Source of the DNA: Strongylocentrotus droebachiensis
Taxonomy: Eukaryota > Echinodermata > Echinoidea > Camarodonta > Strongylocentrotidae
DNA length: 64,000 nucleotides
Assembly (NCBI GenBank): GCA_035222895.1
Contig: JAVYIG010000411.1
Location: forward strand, 375,001-439,000
Reading direction: 5' to 3'
The translations under genes and the position numbers were made by a program. Below the pieces are notes generated by a model. The model was not told where the DNA came from and did no database searches. It saw nothing but the letters and a program-made list of their open reading frames with translations. This document shows, one piece after another, positions 1 to 15,400 of this stretch (positions within the stretch are counted from its first letter, which is position 1; every line of letters starts with the position of its first letter).

Positions 1-628
1 GAAAATCATAAACACCGAAAAAAATAATGATACACATATTGATTATTATTTAACAACCACAACATTTCTTCCGAATATTTACCTTTATACTCGACAGCAT
101 AATAATGTACACCGTCAATGTTAAAAGTTAATTCCCGTAAAAGAGCGATTTACTAGGACAAATTTACGTCACAATAGTTTAAAATACAATACACGTACAC
201 AAACATTCCTTTTTCTAGAAATAGAATATTTACAGCAGATTCTATTGTGTCCGTGTCCTGATCTATTGAATGAGTGGTGTTCAAGCGTACACCTGGTTTG
301 TGGTAATAGTAATCAGGGACATGTCGTTCATAATTCATGGGGCTAGTTTTGAATCTGATTGTAATGAGGCAAAGGAGTGGTTCTAAGGCACAATGGATGT
401 TACGGTGAATAAATTTGTCACGGAAGTGTATATAATCTAATCTTGGCTGATGGAGATAATTGATTCAAGCAAGCGACAACATTGGATGATTATAGTTTGG
501 TCTTCGTGCATCTTTTGCGCGCGCTGCATTCTCTTGTCGTCCTCTTGCACTCTTGCACGGACAATCGAAGATAAAAAGTGCTCTAAGAAGACAGTAGGCT
601 GACACCGTCTCCTGGTTTAGACACAGTC

Positions 629-1075
629 ATGACAATGGGACTGTTGAGTTTGAGAGTGATGGCGATAACAAGACTTCTTCGGCTGCTACGGTTCGAAGTC
701 TGGCTTGTGATCACGCTGTCGATGTCGGCTGCTTCGCTAGCCGCCACAGACTCGATGTCTACTTCAGCGTTTGATACGACGATGTCTACAACGTTGCCAT
801 CACAATCCACCGTCATCAATGACTTCGAATCGACATCGTCGATTCCCTTCACAACCTTCCAGACCGATGCAAACCAATCTCAGAGTGTAGGACCCTCAGA
901 TGGCGTCGGGAGAGACGGGAAAATACCGATTTACCTGGGTGGGTTTTTCACCCTTGGAGGGAATTGGGACGGTAGTGGTATATTACCTGTGGTAGAGATG
1001 GCGTTAGAGCATGTCAACAATCGCCATGATCTCCTCGCTGATTATGAACTCAGGATGGTCTGGAATGATACACAG
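629..1075 (+). CDS. GABA-B-like receptor exon 1 (signal peptide, start of Venus-flytrap)
   Basis: 149 codons ending in phase 0 at donor CAG|GTGAG. A hydrophobic signal segment ([13 protein letters not shown]) is followed by a Ser/Thr-rich stretch of about 55 residues. The first strand and helix of lobe 1 come next (IPIYLGGFF, then [10 protein letters not shown], then [12 protein letters not shown]), as in GABA-B receptors. The Trp in GGNWDG sits where GABA-B1 has its ligand-contacting Trp. Start choice: the ATG at 629 is the first in frame. The ATG at 635 has a better context (A at -3, G at +4), and the ATG at 659 would give a compact 28-residue signal peptide, so the start is uncertain by up to 10 codons. 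Confidence 0.88.
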
Positions 1076-4000
1076 GTGAGACATTCATTCTTTTTGGTTG
1101 GGAAAACATTTAAATTTGCCATTTTGAAAATCAAAATTAATAGATCTCTATACTAATGTATTTCAATATATGCATGTTTCTCTCCAAAACCCCTGGATAC
1201 TAATGATTTAATTCACCTGCTCAGCAAACATCTCTGTAGATGGAATCTACAATGGAATCTTACATTATCTATTGCTATGTCTGGCAAGCTTTTAAGTTGT
1301 AATGGAGCAACCATTGTTCAAGAAGCATTTATAAAATTAGTTAAAAGGTCTTACTACAAGACAGGTTGGAAATGAATGCATACCCCTTCAGACTGTGCTT
1401 ATCAACAAAATATTACTTTCACGTACAATGAGTTGTTATCGTATGAGAATGTGGATTGCAGTCATTGCTGCTAGGTCGGACAAGCAACCTGACCTAGCAA
1501 CGACTTACGAATGCACTGAGTTAGCGTTATGGTTATTAGAATACAATACCTCGTAACAGGTTGAAATAACAGGCAAAGGTATCGTATCTGACACGTCTTC
1601 TAATTTTTTAATTTTTTTTTACCAGTGTTGTTACTCCCTGTAAACAAGAGAGATTTATTTTCATCTACGACTCTCCTTGAAAAGTAAATTATCCTTAATT
1701 ACGTTTTACGAATCCCCATGGTTAAGAAAAGAGTCGTGGAATTCTACATCGTACATAATTTATATCTCTTTTGGAAAATGTTGTAAACATCGTGAATGTT
1801 GGCATGGAGAGACTATACACGAATAAGTCAATTTGTATTGGAGGATATCGTGGATGTATTTCATACAAATTATTACACCGAAAGGGGCCCTTCACATACC
1901 TCATGCAAGGGTACTTTCCTCATTTCAAGCGCTCCTTTAATTTTCTATGATGACAGGTCATCACCCCCTCCATTTCAAAATCGTTATTAGACGTTAGGTC
2001 ATAATTATAGCCTAGGTAATTTTTCAATGAGAAATAAAACACTGTTTATATTTTTCATAGCTAACGTCGATCTGATTGATGGTGGACCAAAAGTAAGAAG
2101 TATTTTCTGACAGAATATGATATTAAAATCTCGTACCTAACATAACAAAGCTAATTTGGATTTGTTTTACATTGTACGTATAATCTTTGAATTTTTCTAT
2201 GAATTCATACCGGCGGTAAACATGTATGTCATATCTGAAAGAAAACCAGACTGTACACTAATTACCTCCTCTATAACATGCACACAAAAAAAGTCTATTC
2301 CACTTTAATAGTTGACGTATTTCATTTGATGTATTTCATTTAAATATCTCATAATTCTGGATCAATAATTAATGGATGCCTCACACAGTTTGTGTTTATT
2401 GATAGCGTTCCGCTCAAATCAGCTGCCACCCAATGTATATTAAAACTTAGATGGCAGATTACATTGTTTCACAACTACGATGAAGATCAAAATTACTGCC
2501 ACTGGCGACTCGTAATACTTTTTTTATACCATGCATAATTCATCCTTCTTCTGGAGCATAACTGTAAAGGGTAATACATGTGTATAATATATGCAGGGAA
2601 TGGCTAAAAGTATGGTGCTCCTACTTCCTCGTATATCCATCATATTCCCAACCTAAATCCCTCTCATAGTATCTGCAAAAGAGAAATCTGTGATATTATG
2701 GCAGAATCTCTCTAATCCCCTGTCCACCTTTCCAATGCTTTCCTGCTCTCTTCCCATCATTTGCATTCATACCGAATATAAAATCGACATGAATTGAAGT
2801 CGAACGTAATACCATATATTCCGTTCAATCTTTATTTGATCTTATGTTTGTTTTGGCTTTTTGTTCTTGTTTGTGTTTTGTTTCAAGCGGTATAAGGGGC
2901 GGATCTAGCTTTTTGCCAGGGGGGGGGGGACCAATTTGTTTCCTCCAAAAATCGCGCCGTTTTACTGTTTTACTTCTTCTTCTTTTTTCACTTGGCCGCC
3001 AAAGGGGGGGGGGGTTAAACCGCCGAAACACCCCCCCCCCCTCTAGATCCGCCCCTGGGTATCTATACTGAAAAGGTGGTGTGAGTCCATTTTCTTCAAT
3101 GAAAAGTCTAAATGCATATTTCTAATATTCGTTCATTCTATGCAAATTATGCACCAGTAGAGACCGCATGGAAGATCTTGGTATGTTATTATTTCAGCTA
3201 AAATGGGCTATCCATCGTAGCTGTATCTCAACTTTCATGAAGTACACTTCATTGTACATGTATGTTGCTGATTACGGAAATAAAAACAAAACAAACAAGA
3301 AAACTTATTTTATAAGAAATTATACAAATCTAACAAAGAGGTGTAGAGGGAGAGAGTGAGAGAGCGATGGATACAGAGATAGAAAGAAAGAGAGTATAGA
3401 AAGAACTAGAGGAGAGAGAGTTACACGGTACATTATGTGAACCAGGCTAGTAGCTGAACTGGGTTTCCAATCAATCCGTAGGGAGAGGGAGATGTGAGAT
3501 AAGTACAATACGACAACCCTCTAAAGCTTCCAACTCCATCGATTTCTTCCACCCATCTAACAAGACCATCTTTCCCCGTCAGTAGAGCAGTATGTGCAAC
3601 CGTGACACATTCTAATAGATATTGTGAGATCCTTCTCCTAATCGAGTTCACCATATCCCCCAAGCAAAATTGTTCATTGTGATTATAATTATGTAGTGCT
3701 GTCATCGTTGGAGTGCTGTTTTCTTCTTAACTTTTTAAATTTATAAGGTGTTTTATTTTCTCAATACCTGAGGCAGTACATATGATCGAAATCATGCAAT
3801 TTACATCTTACTGACTTGACAGAATAATCAAAATATAATTAAAAAGTATAATTCTTAACTAATATCAATTGCTAAACAAAACAACTCTTTCATACATTTC
3901 TTTATTCGTTTAAAACAATAATAGTAATAATAATAATGATAAAATACTTTGTCATTTCATGTTCATTTTTTGCTTCTTTCAAAAATGCTTTATCTGTTGA

Positions 4001-7000
4001 ATTAAACAAACATTAATAAATGCTTGTATATAAAATATTAAAGTCCGTCAAAACATTGTTGTTGTTGTTGTTTTAAATAAAAGAATACAGTACTACGTCT
4101 GAAAAGAGAAAAACTCCCCCAGAGAGAGAGATAAAGATAACATCAAGTCCAGCACCCTATGATATCGAGGCATAAGACGACAACGTACAAAACTTTTCGC
4201 AGGTAAAATTAAGATATTTCGAGTGGTTTAAATCGGGCTTTTCTGAGAGATCTGTCCCGTACTACATATTTATTTTATCCATTCCATCACAATTGAAAAA
4301 TCTCTTGATATAAAAAAAAAAGTCTCATCTTAATACCAAAACATTACTCAGTTATCAAGAGAATTACATTTTTAAAGAAACAGATAATAGGTTTACGTTG
4401 TAAGAGATATATATTTCACCGTCGGTATCACGGTTACTTCCATAAATGAGTCTATCCACTGAATTTTTTAATCATAAACCACACTTGGTATATTGTCAAG
4501 GTTTAAGAAAATCAATTATAGCTATTTATGATTACTTCAATTTGTAATTACCCTTTCTGTAAACTATATACCAGTGTAAAGCAAATTCTCAGATAATGGA
4601 CAATAATTCCATTCAATGTTAGTTGTTTAACTTCTACATTCATACGACACGCCAGAATGTGCACACAGTTTTTACAATGAGAAACTATTTCATGATTAAT
4701 TGTTGTGTACAATACCATGACGTCTGATTCAATTCTTTCCAGATGATGTTGTATGTTTCACTATCATATCATTTTTCACATTACACTACACTTCCGCATC
4801 AAAATATACGTGGTGCCCCCTGTGGTTAGAAAAAAAGGCGAGGTAAATAAAATTGACATTCAGAAAAGGGAAAAAAGGTGAATAGAGTCTGCACTATTGT
4901 TGATGAAAACACATTTTTCAAAAGCAGCTTTCAATGTTTGTAGAGATGTCATAATGCCAGGCAAGTATGTTTATAAAGCAAATGACAATTCGGAAAGAGG
5001 ACCTAGATTTTACAATTTAGATTCTAATTGTAACTGTAACTCTTGTTCTTATTTTCGCTTTGTTCAAAAGTTATAAGCTCAATGACAATGATAGTGTCGA
5101 TGAAAATTTTGACATCGAATGATCTTTTGTTTGTTTACAATCCACCCCACTTGATGATTTTCAATAATAATGAAACTCGGTATATTATCATTTTAAGAGT
5201 TGTCATGAGCTCCACAATATCGTTCACCCTTACATCCGTGTCGAATGATAATTCTAGGAATAGTATTTGCATTGTGGTGTGATAGTTTTGGAGTCAAAAC
5301 TGGTTCTATATGCTTACAAAACAGATACTTCTGTCATGACGACTACCAAAACTAAGGCATTCTTGAATCAATAGCACAGTATTGTTCTTGTCGTTCTGAA
5401 TTTTTCAGCTAGTTTTGTCGCGGCTTTATGTATGTCCATCTCAACTACAAGCATGGTCTCCTACAGAGATATTATGATGATCTTTCCTCTACACTCGACT
5501 TGCGATCTTCAAGTTGTGCATTGTTTATTCTTAGCAATTCTAAGATCGTATACCCTTAACTTTTAACCTATTGCCACACCATGCAGAGACATGTCTCTGG
5601 TCACACCAACAAGACAGACAGCAGACTTAAAATAATCTTTTATTACTCCTATAGCCCATAGTCGCTCGGTCGTCTGGAATCTGTTTGGTGGTGTGAATAA
5701 TATATGATTGGAAGCGCTGTCGTAGTCCCTGCAACAACTCTGACAACATTAACGCATAGATGCTAGTGGTTCGTTTATGTTGATTCAGTGTTCAGAGGAT
5801 ACAGAAACTAATTAATAGATGTACGATGCATAATTTCGGTCCATCATGAAAAATAGAGGTAAATTTAATAGGGCAAGACAAAACAGAAAGAAGTACACAC
5901 AAATCAAGAGTCTCATCGACCATTTGCCCTCATATCTGCCCCCACCCCGCTCGTTTCCACCCCAGCCCCCAGCCCCCAGCCCCCAGCCCGTCCTTTCACA
6001 TTCATTTTGACAAGTAATACAAGATAATTTTAAAATATCATTGTTTACAGTGGTTTACTTGACGACAATTTTACAGGCACTCTGATAATAATATTGCATG
6101 GTATGGTTTTTGATGAAAAAAACAACCGTTATTCTGTCACACCCTTATGACTATCCAAACTATAGGCCTTCTCGAAATCTATTTTTCTTCTTCATCTTTC
6201 GTTTGTCAGCAATAAAGACTTTCTTTGCTTCATGGAGGGGGGGGGGGGGGATTTCAAAATCTTATAACATTGGTTTTGTAATGCCTTCAAAATAAAAATT
6301 GTACACATCTGGCATTGTAGCTATCCTTACCGTAGATTTTGGTTTAAACCCAACCATATATATTTCGATTCGTCTTATCAGTAAGTGCCTATACAATTTC
6401 ACAAGTGAACATTCTATAATTTTGTCTTCTTCTATTGTTGAGATATTGAATGCACACTCTCTTCTAAACAGGGGAATTCCTGTATTAATAAACATGCCTT
6501 TATATCATCCTTACTGTTGTTCAGGAGTATGTATTTCAAAGTACCTTTTTATATTTGAGGCATTTGCGTATTAGGCTGTTCCTCTCTCTCTCTCTCTCTC
6601 TTTCTTTCTTGGTAATCTCTTGTGGTAATTTGTTCATAATCCTATTTGAAAAGCTTATCCTTTTCCTTTTGTTTCTTAAATACGCAGTTTTATTGTCTTG
6701 AATTTCGTAGCAGAAAAATCATTCTGATCACTGCTCAATTTTTCTTTCTTTCTAAACGAATTTGGCAGGTAATCAAGACATATTCTCTGAGTATGTGTTG
6801 TTAAAATAATCCGATTACATAGATAAATAGTAGATTGTAGATGAGATGGGTTTATTTCACAAACATTACCCCCGACATTCCTTGAATAAAGGGGGATTTT
6901 TTTTCACAAAAGGTCGGTTAACGCGACCACCCGATGATCCGAAGTAAGGCGATAAACTATAGAGGGAATATCTAGATAATCGTACTTTTGTATTCATTAT

Positions 7001-10000
7001 TTTAAAGAAATTAATCTATTAAAATATGTTAGTTTGATGTGAGCAAATTATAATCCTATGGCATGTACTTTACTACGATTGGTTAAAGCTTCTGTTCAAA
7101 GTCGGGTTTGATAAAGAAAGTTAGTCAGATGTCTATAGTGTTTCCTGCGTTAAACGTGATCTTAGATCCAGGTCGGGTTAAACTAAATATATTAGTAGAA
7201 TATAATTAGGCACCAAGGTGTTGCTAGCCATTCCATACTTAGGTTTAGCGTTTGGAAAATAATTATACTGCCAAAGTGAACGTTGAGAATAAAACGAAAT
7301 AATACTCACTGATGAGCCTCCCGGTAAAGTTGCATCAGAAAGACATAGTGGAGCAAGCCCCCAACCCCCCCCCCCCCCCCTCCCATGCATGCCCTGCTCT
7401 TTCCCCGTGTTCTTATTCGAGTCACGAGTGCTCATTCAAAATATTCCAAATGGCGTGACGAATCTACATCCTTAGTTATTCAATAAGGTATTATATGCAT
7501 AGAACACCATAACACTCTTCAACACAATCGGATGGAAATCACGGCTTGTTATGCTTTAAGCATGTCAGGAGTAAGTTTGCAAGACATTTATTTACTTTAA
7601 ACTTGGCCCCGTTTACGCTTTTTAACGCGATGAATCCAAGGATGAACGAAGAAGTTATATATATACAACAAAATATGCAATACTATCAGTGATCTGTGTG
7701 AGCGATGTGATCGAATGAGTTAGCCTGAATCTATTTAGATGCACAATGACTTTCATTTCTATAAGCTTTGCTTCCGATTTTAAATGATCAACTTATATAG
7801 ACGTTATAATGTGTCAGTTATCTTACTACATTGATTATGTTGTAATCCTTTGTAAATAAAAATATAATTATAAAAAGAAGGAAGTATTAAAAGCAAAGCA
7901 GATGAAGAAACAAAATGATTGCCCCTACATGTGACTCTCAATAGTCGCGACCAAAAGGATGATTATTTCATTTGGATCATTTTCTGACATGATCCAAACG
8001 AAATATTTCTAAAAACATCTCAGAATACATTTTGAAAGCTATGTGACGCATATTTCAAAAGTTTAGATACTGAATTCAAGATTATTTTTGAATAACTTAG
8101 TGCATGTTTGCGAGAAATGTTGTTTAGGACACAGAAAAAAGGCACATGGGACTGTAGTGTAAATTGCACACAAAAATAGGCACCACAGACCAATTTTACC
8201 TTACCAGGGAGCACTTGGGGTTGGCAACATATACATGTATATATATTGGTTTTAACACTTTTGAATTCCCCTATAGTAACATTGTTTTGTGTGGTTGGAG
8301 GAGGTCAGCCACGGAAATAGAAGAAACTAGCCGCATGTCCATCCCACGGGCTATTCAAGAGGAAAATTATTCATTAGTTTGATGGACAAGGAGACAGATC
8401 CGAGACAGGTGGAGTTGAATTGACCGATTGGCGTACATTAATTAGACAGCAATATACAGCTCACGGACAGCGATCAAATTATTAGCAGCAATTTGTGCAA
8501 ATTATTCCCAAAGGGAGTTTTTAGTTGCACTGGTATTCATGGAATATAGAACCCTTTTATTCCTCCTCTCAATAGTATAACAACCTGAAACTGACGGATT
8601 AGTCAAGAAATGTAATGTTTTTCATTTTCGTTTTTGGGCTTCCCCTTGCTGTGATTATATTTTTTTTGCATCGTAAATTGATGATTGAGTTGAATTAATT
8701 TGGTTAAATTGATGGTCATTGGACCACACAATATTGGAATTTGTTGGTCTATACACTGATAGAATTTATATAAAAATAAGTATGATTACCTAATTGCAAG
8801 TGTAATTCAATTTATCTGGCATCATCACAACAAATACAAATTAAAAATGCAGAATACATAATAGACCAAAACATTTAAGGAGCAACTTGTGCTTGTAAAT
8901 AAGGCCCCTATCAAGGTAAACACAATTTTGGATTAAATTGCAAAAGAAATAACCACCACCACCATCGTCATTCCTAAAAAGTATATGTATATTTAAAAGA
9001 AGAAAAAAAAAGACCGACCATTTAATACAACGATATCAACCACGCATATCATGCCTACACACATAAACACACAGACACACAAAAGCAATACAAAAAGAAG
9101 GGAATGACGTAAAAAAAAAGAAAAAAGGGCCGACTCAGTCAAGGACAGCACCGTTTAAAAAAATGTAACGTATGAATAAAAATCTAAAAAGAGAATGAAA
9201 ATAATAATAGCTCCTAATGGAAAAAATGGACGTAGCATCGTGGACACATATAGCCTATATTCCACTTAATTGTCACTTTCTTCCACTCCACTTTCCATCA
9301 TCTTTTTTCATTGGTTCGGTTGGGGGGGGGGGGGAATATTTCATTTCATGTCAGCGAGCATCATGAAATGGTGACTTAAATGATAAAAAGCAGTGAGCTT
9401 ATCAACAGGAAATACACATTATGGCGTATACATATCAACGTTATCATTATGGTGACCAATTTCACCAATCCAAAATGTATTGTCTGACATACATATTATT
9501 CGATAATCACTAAATTTAGTAATCTCTTCAACAATATTTGAAAATACTACACGACAATACGCTACAGTACTATACGCTACTATTCCCAAAAACTAAACCG
9601 TTTGAATGACAACCCATTCAACTTTAGAAAGCAATCTTTGCTACTAGGTAGTACTAGCGGACACATTATGACAAGTTTCATGTCAAATTAATTTCCGAGA
9701 TGATTGTTTTCTGATAGCAATTTGAGACAGCTACATTCTTGATATCCAATTATATTTCATTGACACTAGTTACAAGGGCAGTGTATGGCAGGTCATTAGC
9801 TAGCTCATTATAGTCACTAATCATCCGTCCTGTTTATCTTCCTTGTTAAGATAAGCAGGAAATCGGTGAAAATCCATGGTAATATGAATTTAAACAATTC
9901 ATAATAATGAGTGTGCGTGTGTGTTTGGGTGTGGGAGGGGGTTAATACATCATTTAGATCCCTAATGAATTGCGTTTTTACCCAATAATTGCCTATTGTA

Positions 10001-12451
10001 ATACCATCATGGCAACTACGTTCCCTATGGATTTAATTAAAATAAACTATGTGCTAAGGGGGTCTTATCGTTTAACAGGCACGTTAACCCCTCATCCATG
10101 ACACCATAGGATGACACTCAATGGTTTGTTCTCGCCTATTACCTTACATACAGTCATTAAACTATTGCAAATTAGAGAAGACTACAAATTAAGAATTAAA
10201 TCGAAGGAGGAATTTCTAAAAGAAGAAATTTCCATTTTGGGGCATGAACTCTGATCAGAAAACGTGAACGTGTTCTTTTCTCTTTGAACATTTCTTTGTT
10301 TTTCACGGTTGTCAATACTTATGAATCTTTCAGTGTATTTTCTCGTCGTCGTTTGCATAATTTAAGAATGAACTGACTTTCGTATCAAGAGGAGCGGATG
10401 TAATGAAAGAATCGTCAGGACAAGTGGAAACGTAACCTAGTATATTATGTGAGGTTGACAACGTTTGCCATTCAAGAGAGAAATAGAGAACGGGTGAGAA
10501 TGAGATATAGCGGAAGTTTAGACAATGGCAAAGACAGTGGCGTAGCAAGGGGACACGGGTAGAACGACAACCCCTCCCCCGTACACACAGTCGCATGGCG
10601 TGGAAAAATGGAAAAGGAGAAGAGGGAAATGAAGAAAGGAATTGAAGGGACTCAATACAATCCCTCTAAAGGGATTGCTATGCAGAAAAATCCGTCTTCT
10701 ATTTTAAAAGAACATAGGCTCAGCGGAACAATATCCCTGAACGAAGTAGTCTGAATTTTTCTGTCTAATCAGTTGCCTGCTTATTAGACCTAGTAAGACC
10801 GATTCTATCCTCGTGATTCCAGTGCCCCCATTTGCTGGACCCAGGCGCGCACGCAGAGGGGGGGGGGGGGGGGGGGGGGGGCAGGGTTGGGGGTCGACCC
10901 CCTCCATTTTTTTAATGTTTGTGTTTTGTGCTAAAGGGTGACCAAAAAAAAGTGCTCTTACCCCCCCCCCCCCCCCCCCCCTGCTTATTCAGCGGCTGGC
11001 TGAGTCTTTGCGATTTTTTTCATCAAATCCTGGACAAAAACAAAAAAGTGCTCTTACCCCCCCCCCCCCCCCCCGCTTATTCATCGGCTGGCTTAGTCGT
11101 TGCGAAATTTTCGGCGCGATTTTCACATTTTTGACCCCCCCCCCTCGAAAAATCCTGCGTATGCCCCTGGCTGGATCCATACTACGTCACTGGACAGAGA
11201 TCGTCTTCTAAAATGAACTCTCTTGAAACCTAAAGTACCGCCTGTTACTATTCATGTCACTTATTCATTGTCACCCGGTTCTTCTTCCATGATGATGGTT
11301 TTATTGATTAAGATATTAATCAATGACAGAGGTTGTAGCGATGTCGATGAAGCTAAAGTAGATGATAGTAGTGATGAGGGATTAATAAACCAGAATTCAT
11401 CTGCCGATAATCACTCTATTTTATGAGTTTAATTTCATCTTTTAACCCATAAGCCCAATACATTTCATTAATAATTTTAATACCTTTATGGGATTGATAA
11501 ATAAAATATCAAACTCGAGGACAAATGCTTCGCCCATCGACATACTCTTTCGTTTTTCAAGTGCTTTGTGTAAATTTGAAAATGACCCATTTTTCTACTT
11601 TGCTCCTCCCTGAATGAATAACTTTAAAAAATGATTTATTGCTCTCATTCCGAATGTATTCACAGACGCAAACGGACCATACCATGATACCTTCCATTGT
11701 TATTGGGATATCAATTCACTCAATTCGTCATAAACCTTTTACGTAAATTGCTTATTGGTTGTAAAAATAACTCAGTACACGCAGGGAAGTTTGTTTTCGG
11801 ATGAACATGTATCTAATTACAATGATTTGAAACAATTATGGAGAAATATCAATCATTAAGATTGTGACATTATTTTGTTTTTGACAGATTATGACTAGAT
11901 TTGTAACATGCACATGCAAGCTGATATTATTTTCATACATGTGAATGATTATTGTAAACGATTATGAGTGCCACCATTGACAATTCACACTTACGTATAA
12001 GTATCATATACTCAAACCTTACCTGTTGGAAGGTGTAATCATGGAGATATAAGTTGGTGTAATATAACATAAAGAACATTGTAAACTCCGATACGATTAT
12101 AATATTTTACAATACACACGAAGGTACAAGTTGCACCCTTTTTATATTATACCTGTATCCGGGACCTGTATGCAAATATAATCTCCTCGGATTTGGTCAC
12201 GGTTACAAGTACATTAATTTACAATACATGTACATGCAGTGATGCAGGATAATCTGCACCGCGTGATTTATTAGTGTGTCTATTGAAAAGATCTAATCAT
12301 ATTCGGTGCATGATATGGTTCTCAGTGTTGGTTTTATCAAAAGAGCCTTTATAGCTTGGGCAGAGACATGCCAGGTCACATGTATAATGCATACATATAC
12401 ATAAACAGAGAGAGAGATAGAGAGAGATATATATATATATATATATATATG

Positions 12452-12493
<42 letters not shown>

Positions 12494-15400
12494 GAGAGAG
12501 ATAGAGGGAGAGGGAGAGAGAGAGGGGGAGGGAGAGAGAGAGAGAGAGAGAGAGAGGGGTGGTGGTGGTAACAGGTAGTGTGAGAGAGTGAAAGGTATTA
12601 GAGAGTGTAAATAGAGAGAAAGAATGAGCGATAGAAAGTAAAGAGCAAAGGAAGAAGGTAATCAGATATAATACTGAGATACATCAGAGAGGAAGTCAGA
12701 AAGAAAAGAAAAGAGGGAGAGAGAGAGATAAAGAGAGATGACATTATTATTTCATAAATGATCATAAATCAATTGGGAACAACACAGTCAAAACAGGAAT
12801 TAAGATGTAGATCCGGATGGATAACACCGACCTATGTTATGCGGAGGTGTCATGGTAGGAGGTTATTGCATTATTGCATTTTACCCCGGTCCCCAACATA
12901 AAAAAATCCTCTGTGTGCCCATGTCTTGAGCCATAATGCATGGCCGTCCAGAGGATTTTTTTTATGTTGGGGACCGGGGTAAAATGCAATAAATTATTGA
13001 AAATTTATTGCATTTTCTGTGTTTATTTTATTTATGGAAACTGCCCCCTACCCTAGCCCCCGGTGCGTACAGTCATGGTTCAGTGACAAAGCAATGGCCT
13101 AGTAACTGTGAGGCCCCAGGATCAAAACCGTGTCGATGTGCTATATAAGTGCCCTTTTGTGGGGCATTAAAGGTATTACAAAGTTTTGGGAAATTTTGAA
13201 AAATGGGTGGATAGTGATTCTTTACAATTTTAATATATTTGGATGCCCCTGTGGATGTATTGAAAACACCAGAAATTTTAGCCCCTAAAACACTTCTGCT
13301 TTCGAGAAAAATTGAATATAAAGATTTACCGGTGCTCCCGGTAAATGTTGATAAATTTCAAATAGCTCCTACGGCCGTACAATGGTAGCTGCGACCATGA
13401 AAATCTCAGAGTATGTAGTTGTGGTATATAATTTCCGAACGAGAATAGCTAATCAGTCAATTTTAGTAAATAAGCATTGTTTTATAGCTTAATTAATATC
13501 TTGACCTTGAGAGGGAGCTATTCAACATAAAGTGTTTATTATTTACAATTTCATAACTTTAGAGTCGATTTCGACCGCGACAACGATCACTGAATATTGT
13601 AGGATCGTATATGCTTCCAATATGTTCATTTGAACCAAATTCATGACCCCATACCAAAACTTTGTATTACCTTTAATCCTCATTACTGTCATCTATGACT
13701 TAAGGGCGTAGGTCCCCTAGTTGATAAGCATAGTAACATACACATGCTTTAGCAGTCACGCAAAACACACATTGTCAAATTATTATTTAATAAAAATCTG
13801 AGAATGTATACTATTATCTAGATCTATTATTTTTTAATTATTTTTAAAATAATTCCATAAATTGGAGTAAAACAAAAATATTCCAACTTTATGAGCGACA
13901 ATGTACATCCTTTGGTAAGACATTACTCCACATTAGCCGCTATCCACTCAGGTCCACGCATATCCACGGCATTTGCTGAGGAATTTATAATTGCAGGGCT
14001 CGCAGAGAAAGCAAAATATGACTATCACGTGGCTACCCTGAATAAATAAGACCTAACCATTTAATTATTTATCGTCCTTTTTTGTGTGCTTCAAAAAAAT
14101 TTATAAAAAAGAAAGATTTTCGATTTGTTCTTAGTCCAACTACAAACATGCACTAAGCGAAAACCATTCTACCAAATGTTTAACCCTAACCAATACTGTG
14201 CTACCTTTACAGCTATGTCCATAGGAGCAGGCTTCTAATCATATCTTTTTTTATTGAGGTAACATTATGCAATTATCATTCAATCAGTTTTTATTGTCTG
14301 TTTTTTGACAGTGTGATGCTGGTCTAGGAACCAAGATCCTCTTTGATCAGATCTTCAGAGAACCTCAGAAGTTGATGATCCTTGGTCCAGCTTGTTCAAC
14401 TGCTACACAAGCTGTAGCTGGCACAGCACACTACTGGAACCTTGTCACGGTAGGAAGCTGAATGATTCTCTTTTGGTGTCTGTCATCTATCACCAAGTCT
14501 TAATTACCCAGATTACCAATTCTTGATTTAACTCGAGAGAACCAAGTTAATTAGCAACCCTTCTTTTCTTCTTTTGTTAAAAGAACGCAGCATCATAAAA
14601 TCATGAGAATTTGGGTAGAAACTGTCATACACGCACCATAATTATATCTGGCAAAATTAACGCACAATAATTTAACCTGCAAATTTGTATTGTAACCTGC
14701 AAATTTGTATTGTATTTTTGTTGGTAATTTTTGAAAGCTGAAGGACTTTTTTTATCGTGAAAGAGACGAAAATTATGTCACCATCAAACTTGTCATCGTC
14801 TTTAGAATGTGAATACGTTTAATCGACTTCAGATGGTATAAATTCAATGCATCTAATCAAGAGTAGATGGTAAGGCATTATCACACTGGAAAGATGTGAA
14901 TTTCATTTTTGCTAAATATAAGGCATTTTACAGGGAAGTCGACATTTGTTGTTGTTGCTAATTTCTACTTTCTACCGAAAATATGAAATTATAATGGGTA
15001 CTTGCATAGCGCTCATATCCGCCACACAGTGTTGCTAATGGCACTTAAAAAGTATTAGGCCTACCCTCGTTATAGCCGAGCCGCCAAAGAAAGTAACCAG
15101 CGCTCCAGCATATCACATACCCATTTTGCACCTGGGTGGAGAGTGGCAGAGGGACATTAATGCCGGGCTTGGATTTGAACCTCGTACCTTGTGATCTACA
15201 AAGTCCGGTGACTTATCCACCACGCCTCTTATATGAAGTTAGCCATAATTTAAGAAGTAGGCCCCTCAATATTGTTTCCACCGTGAACGCGTCCGTGTTG
15301 TGAACTGTGCCATTATATTAATTTTGTTCTATCTGTTTCATATTTTCAACTTTTTGGGGGAAGATTTTTTAAAGGAATTAGTAAGTTAACACGGGAATAC

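Larger units (their letters stand above)
1076..14311 (+). other. Intron 1 (13.2 kb)
   Basis: No exon or gene was recognised here. It holds a hAT-like foldback at 2894-3057, a GA tract near 3340-3420, poly-C runs near 7360-7380, a hAT-like element at 10842-11169, AT and GA microsatellites at 12410-12560, a hairpin element at 12871-12992 and a TTAA-flanked inverted-repeat element at 13171-13672. The short open frames here are low-complexity or random. Long first introns often carry enhancers, but nothing specific can be named. Confidence 0.7.

Noticed and set aside
583-852. Open frame antisense to exon 1
   Set aside because: It is the mirror of a Ser/Thr-rich coding stretch and shows no known motif.
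15170-15230. tRNA-like segment (TTTGAACC, then CTCGTACC)
   Set aside because: It belongs to an interspersed repeat and does not fold into a convincing full tRNA.
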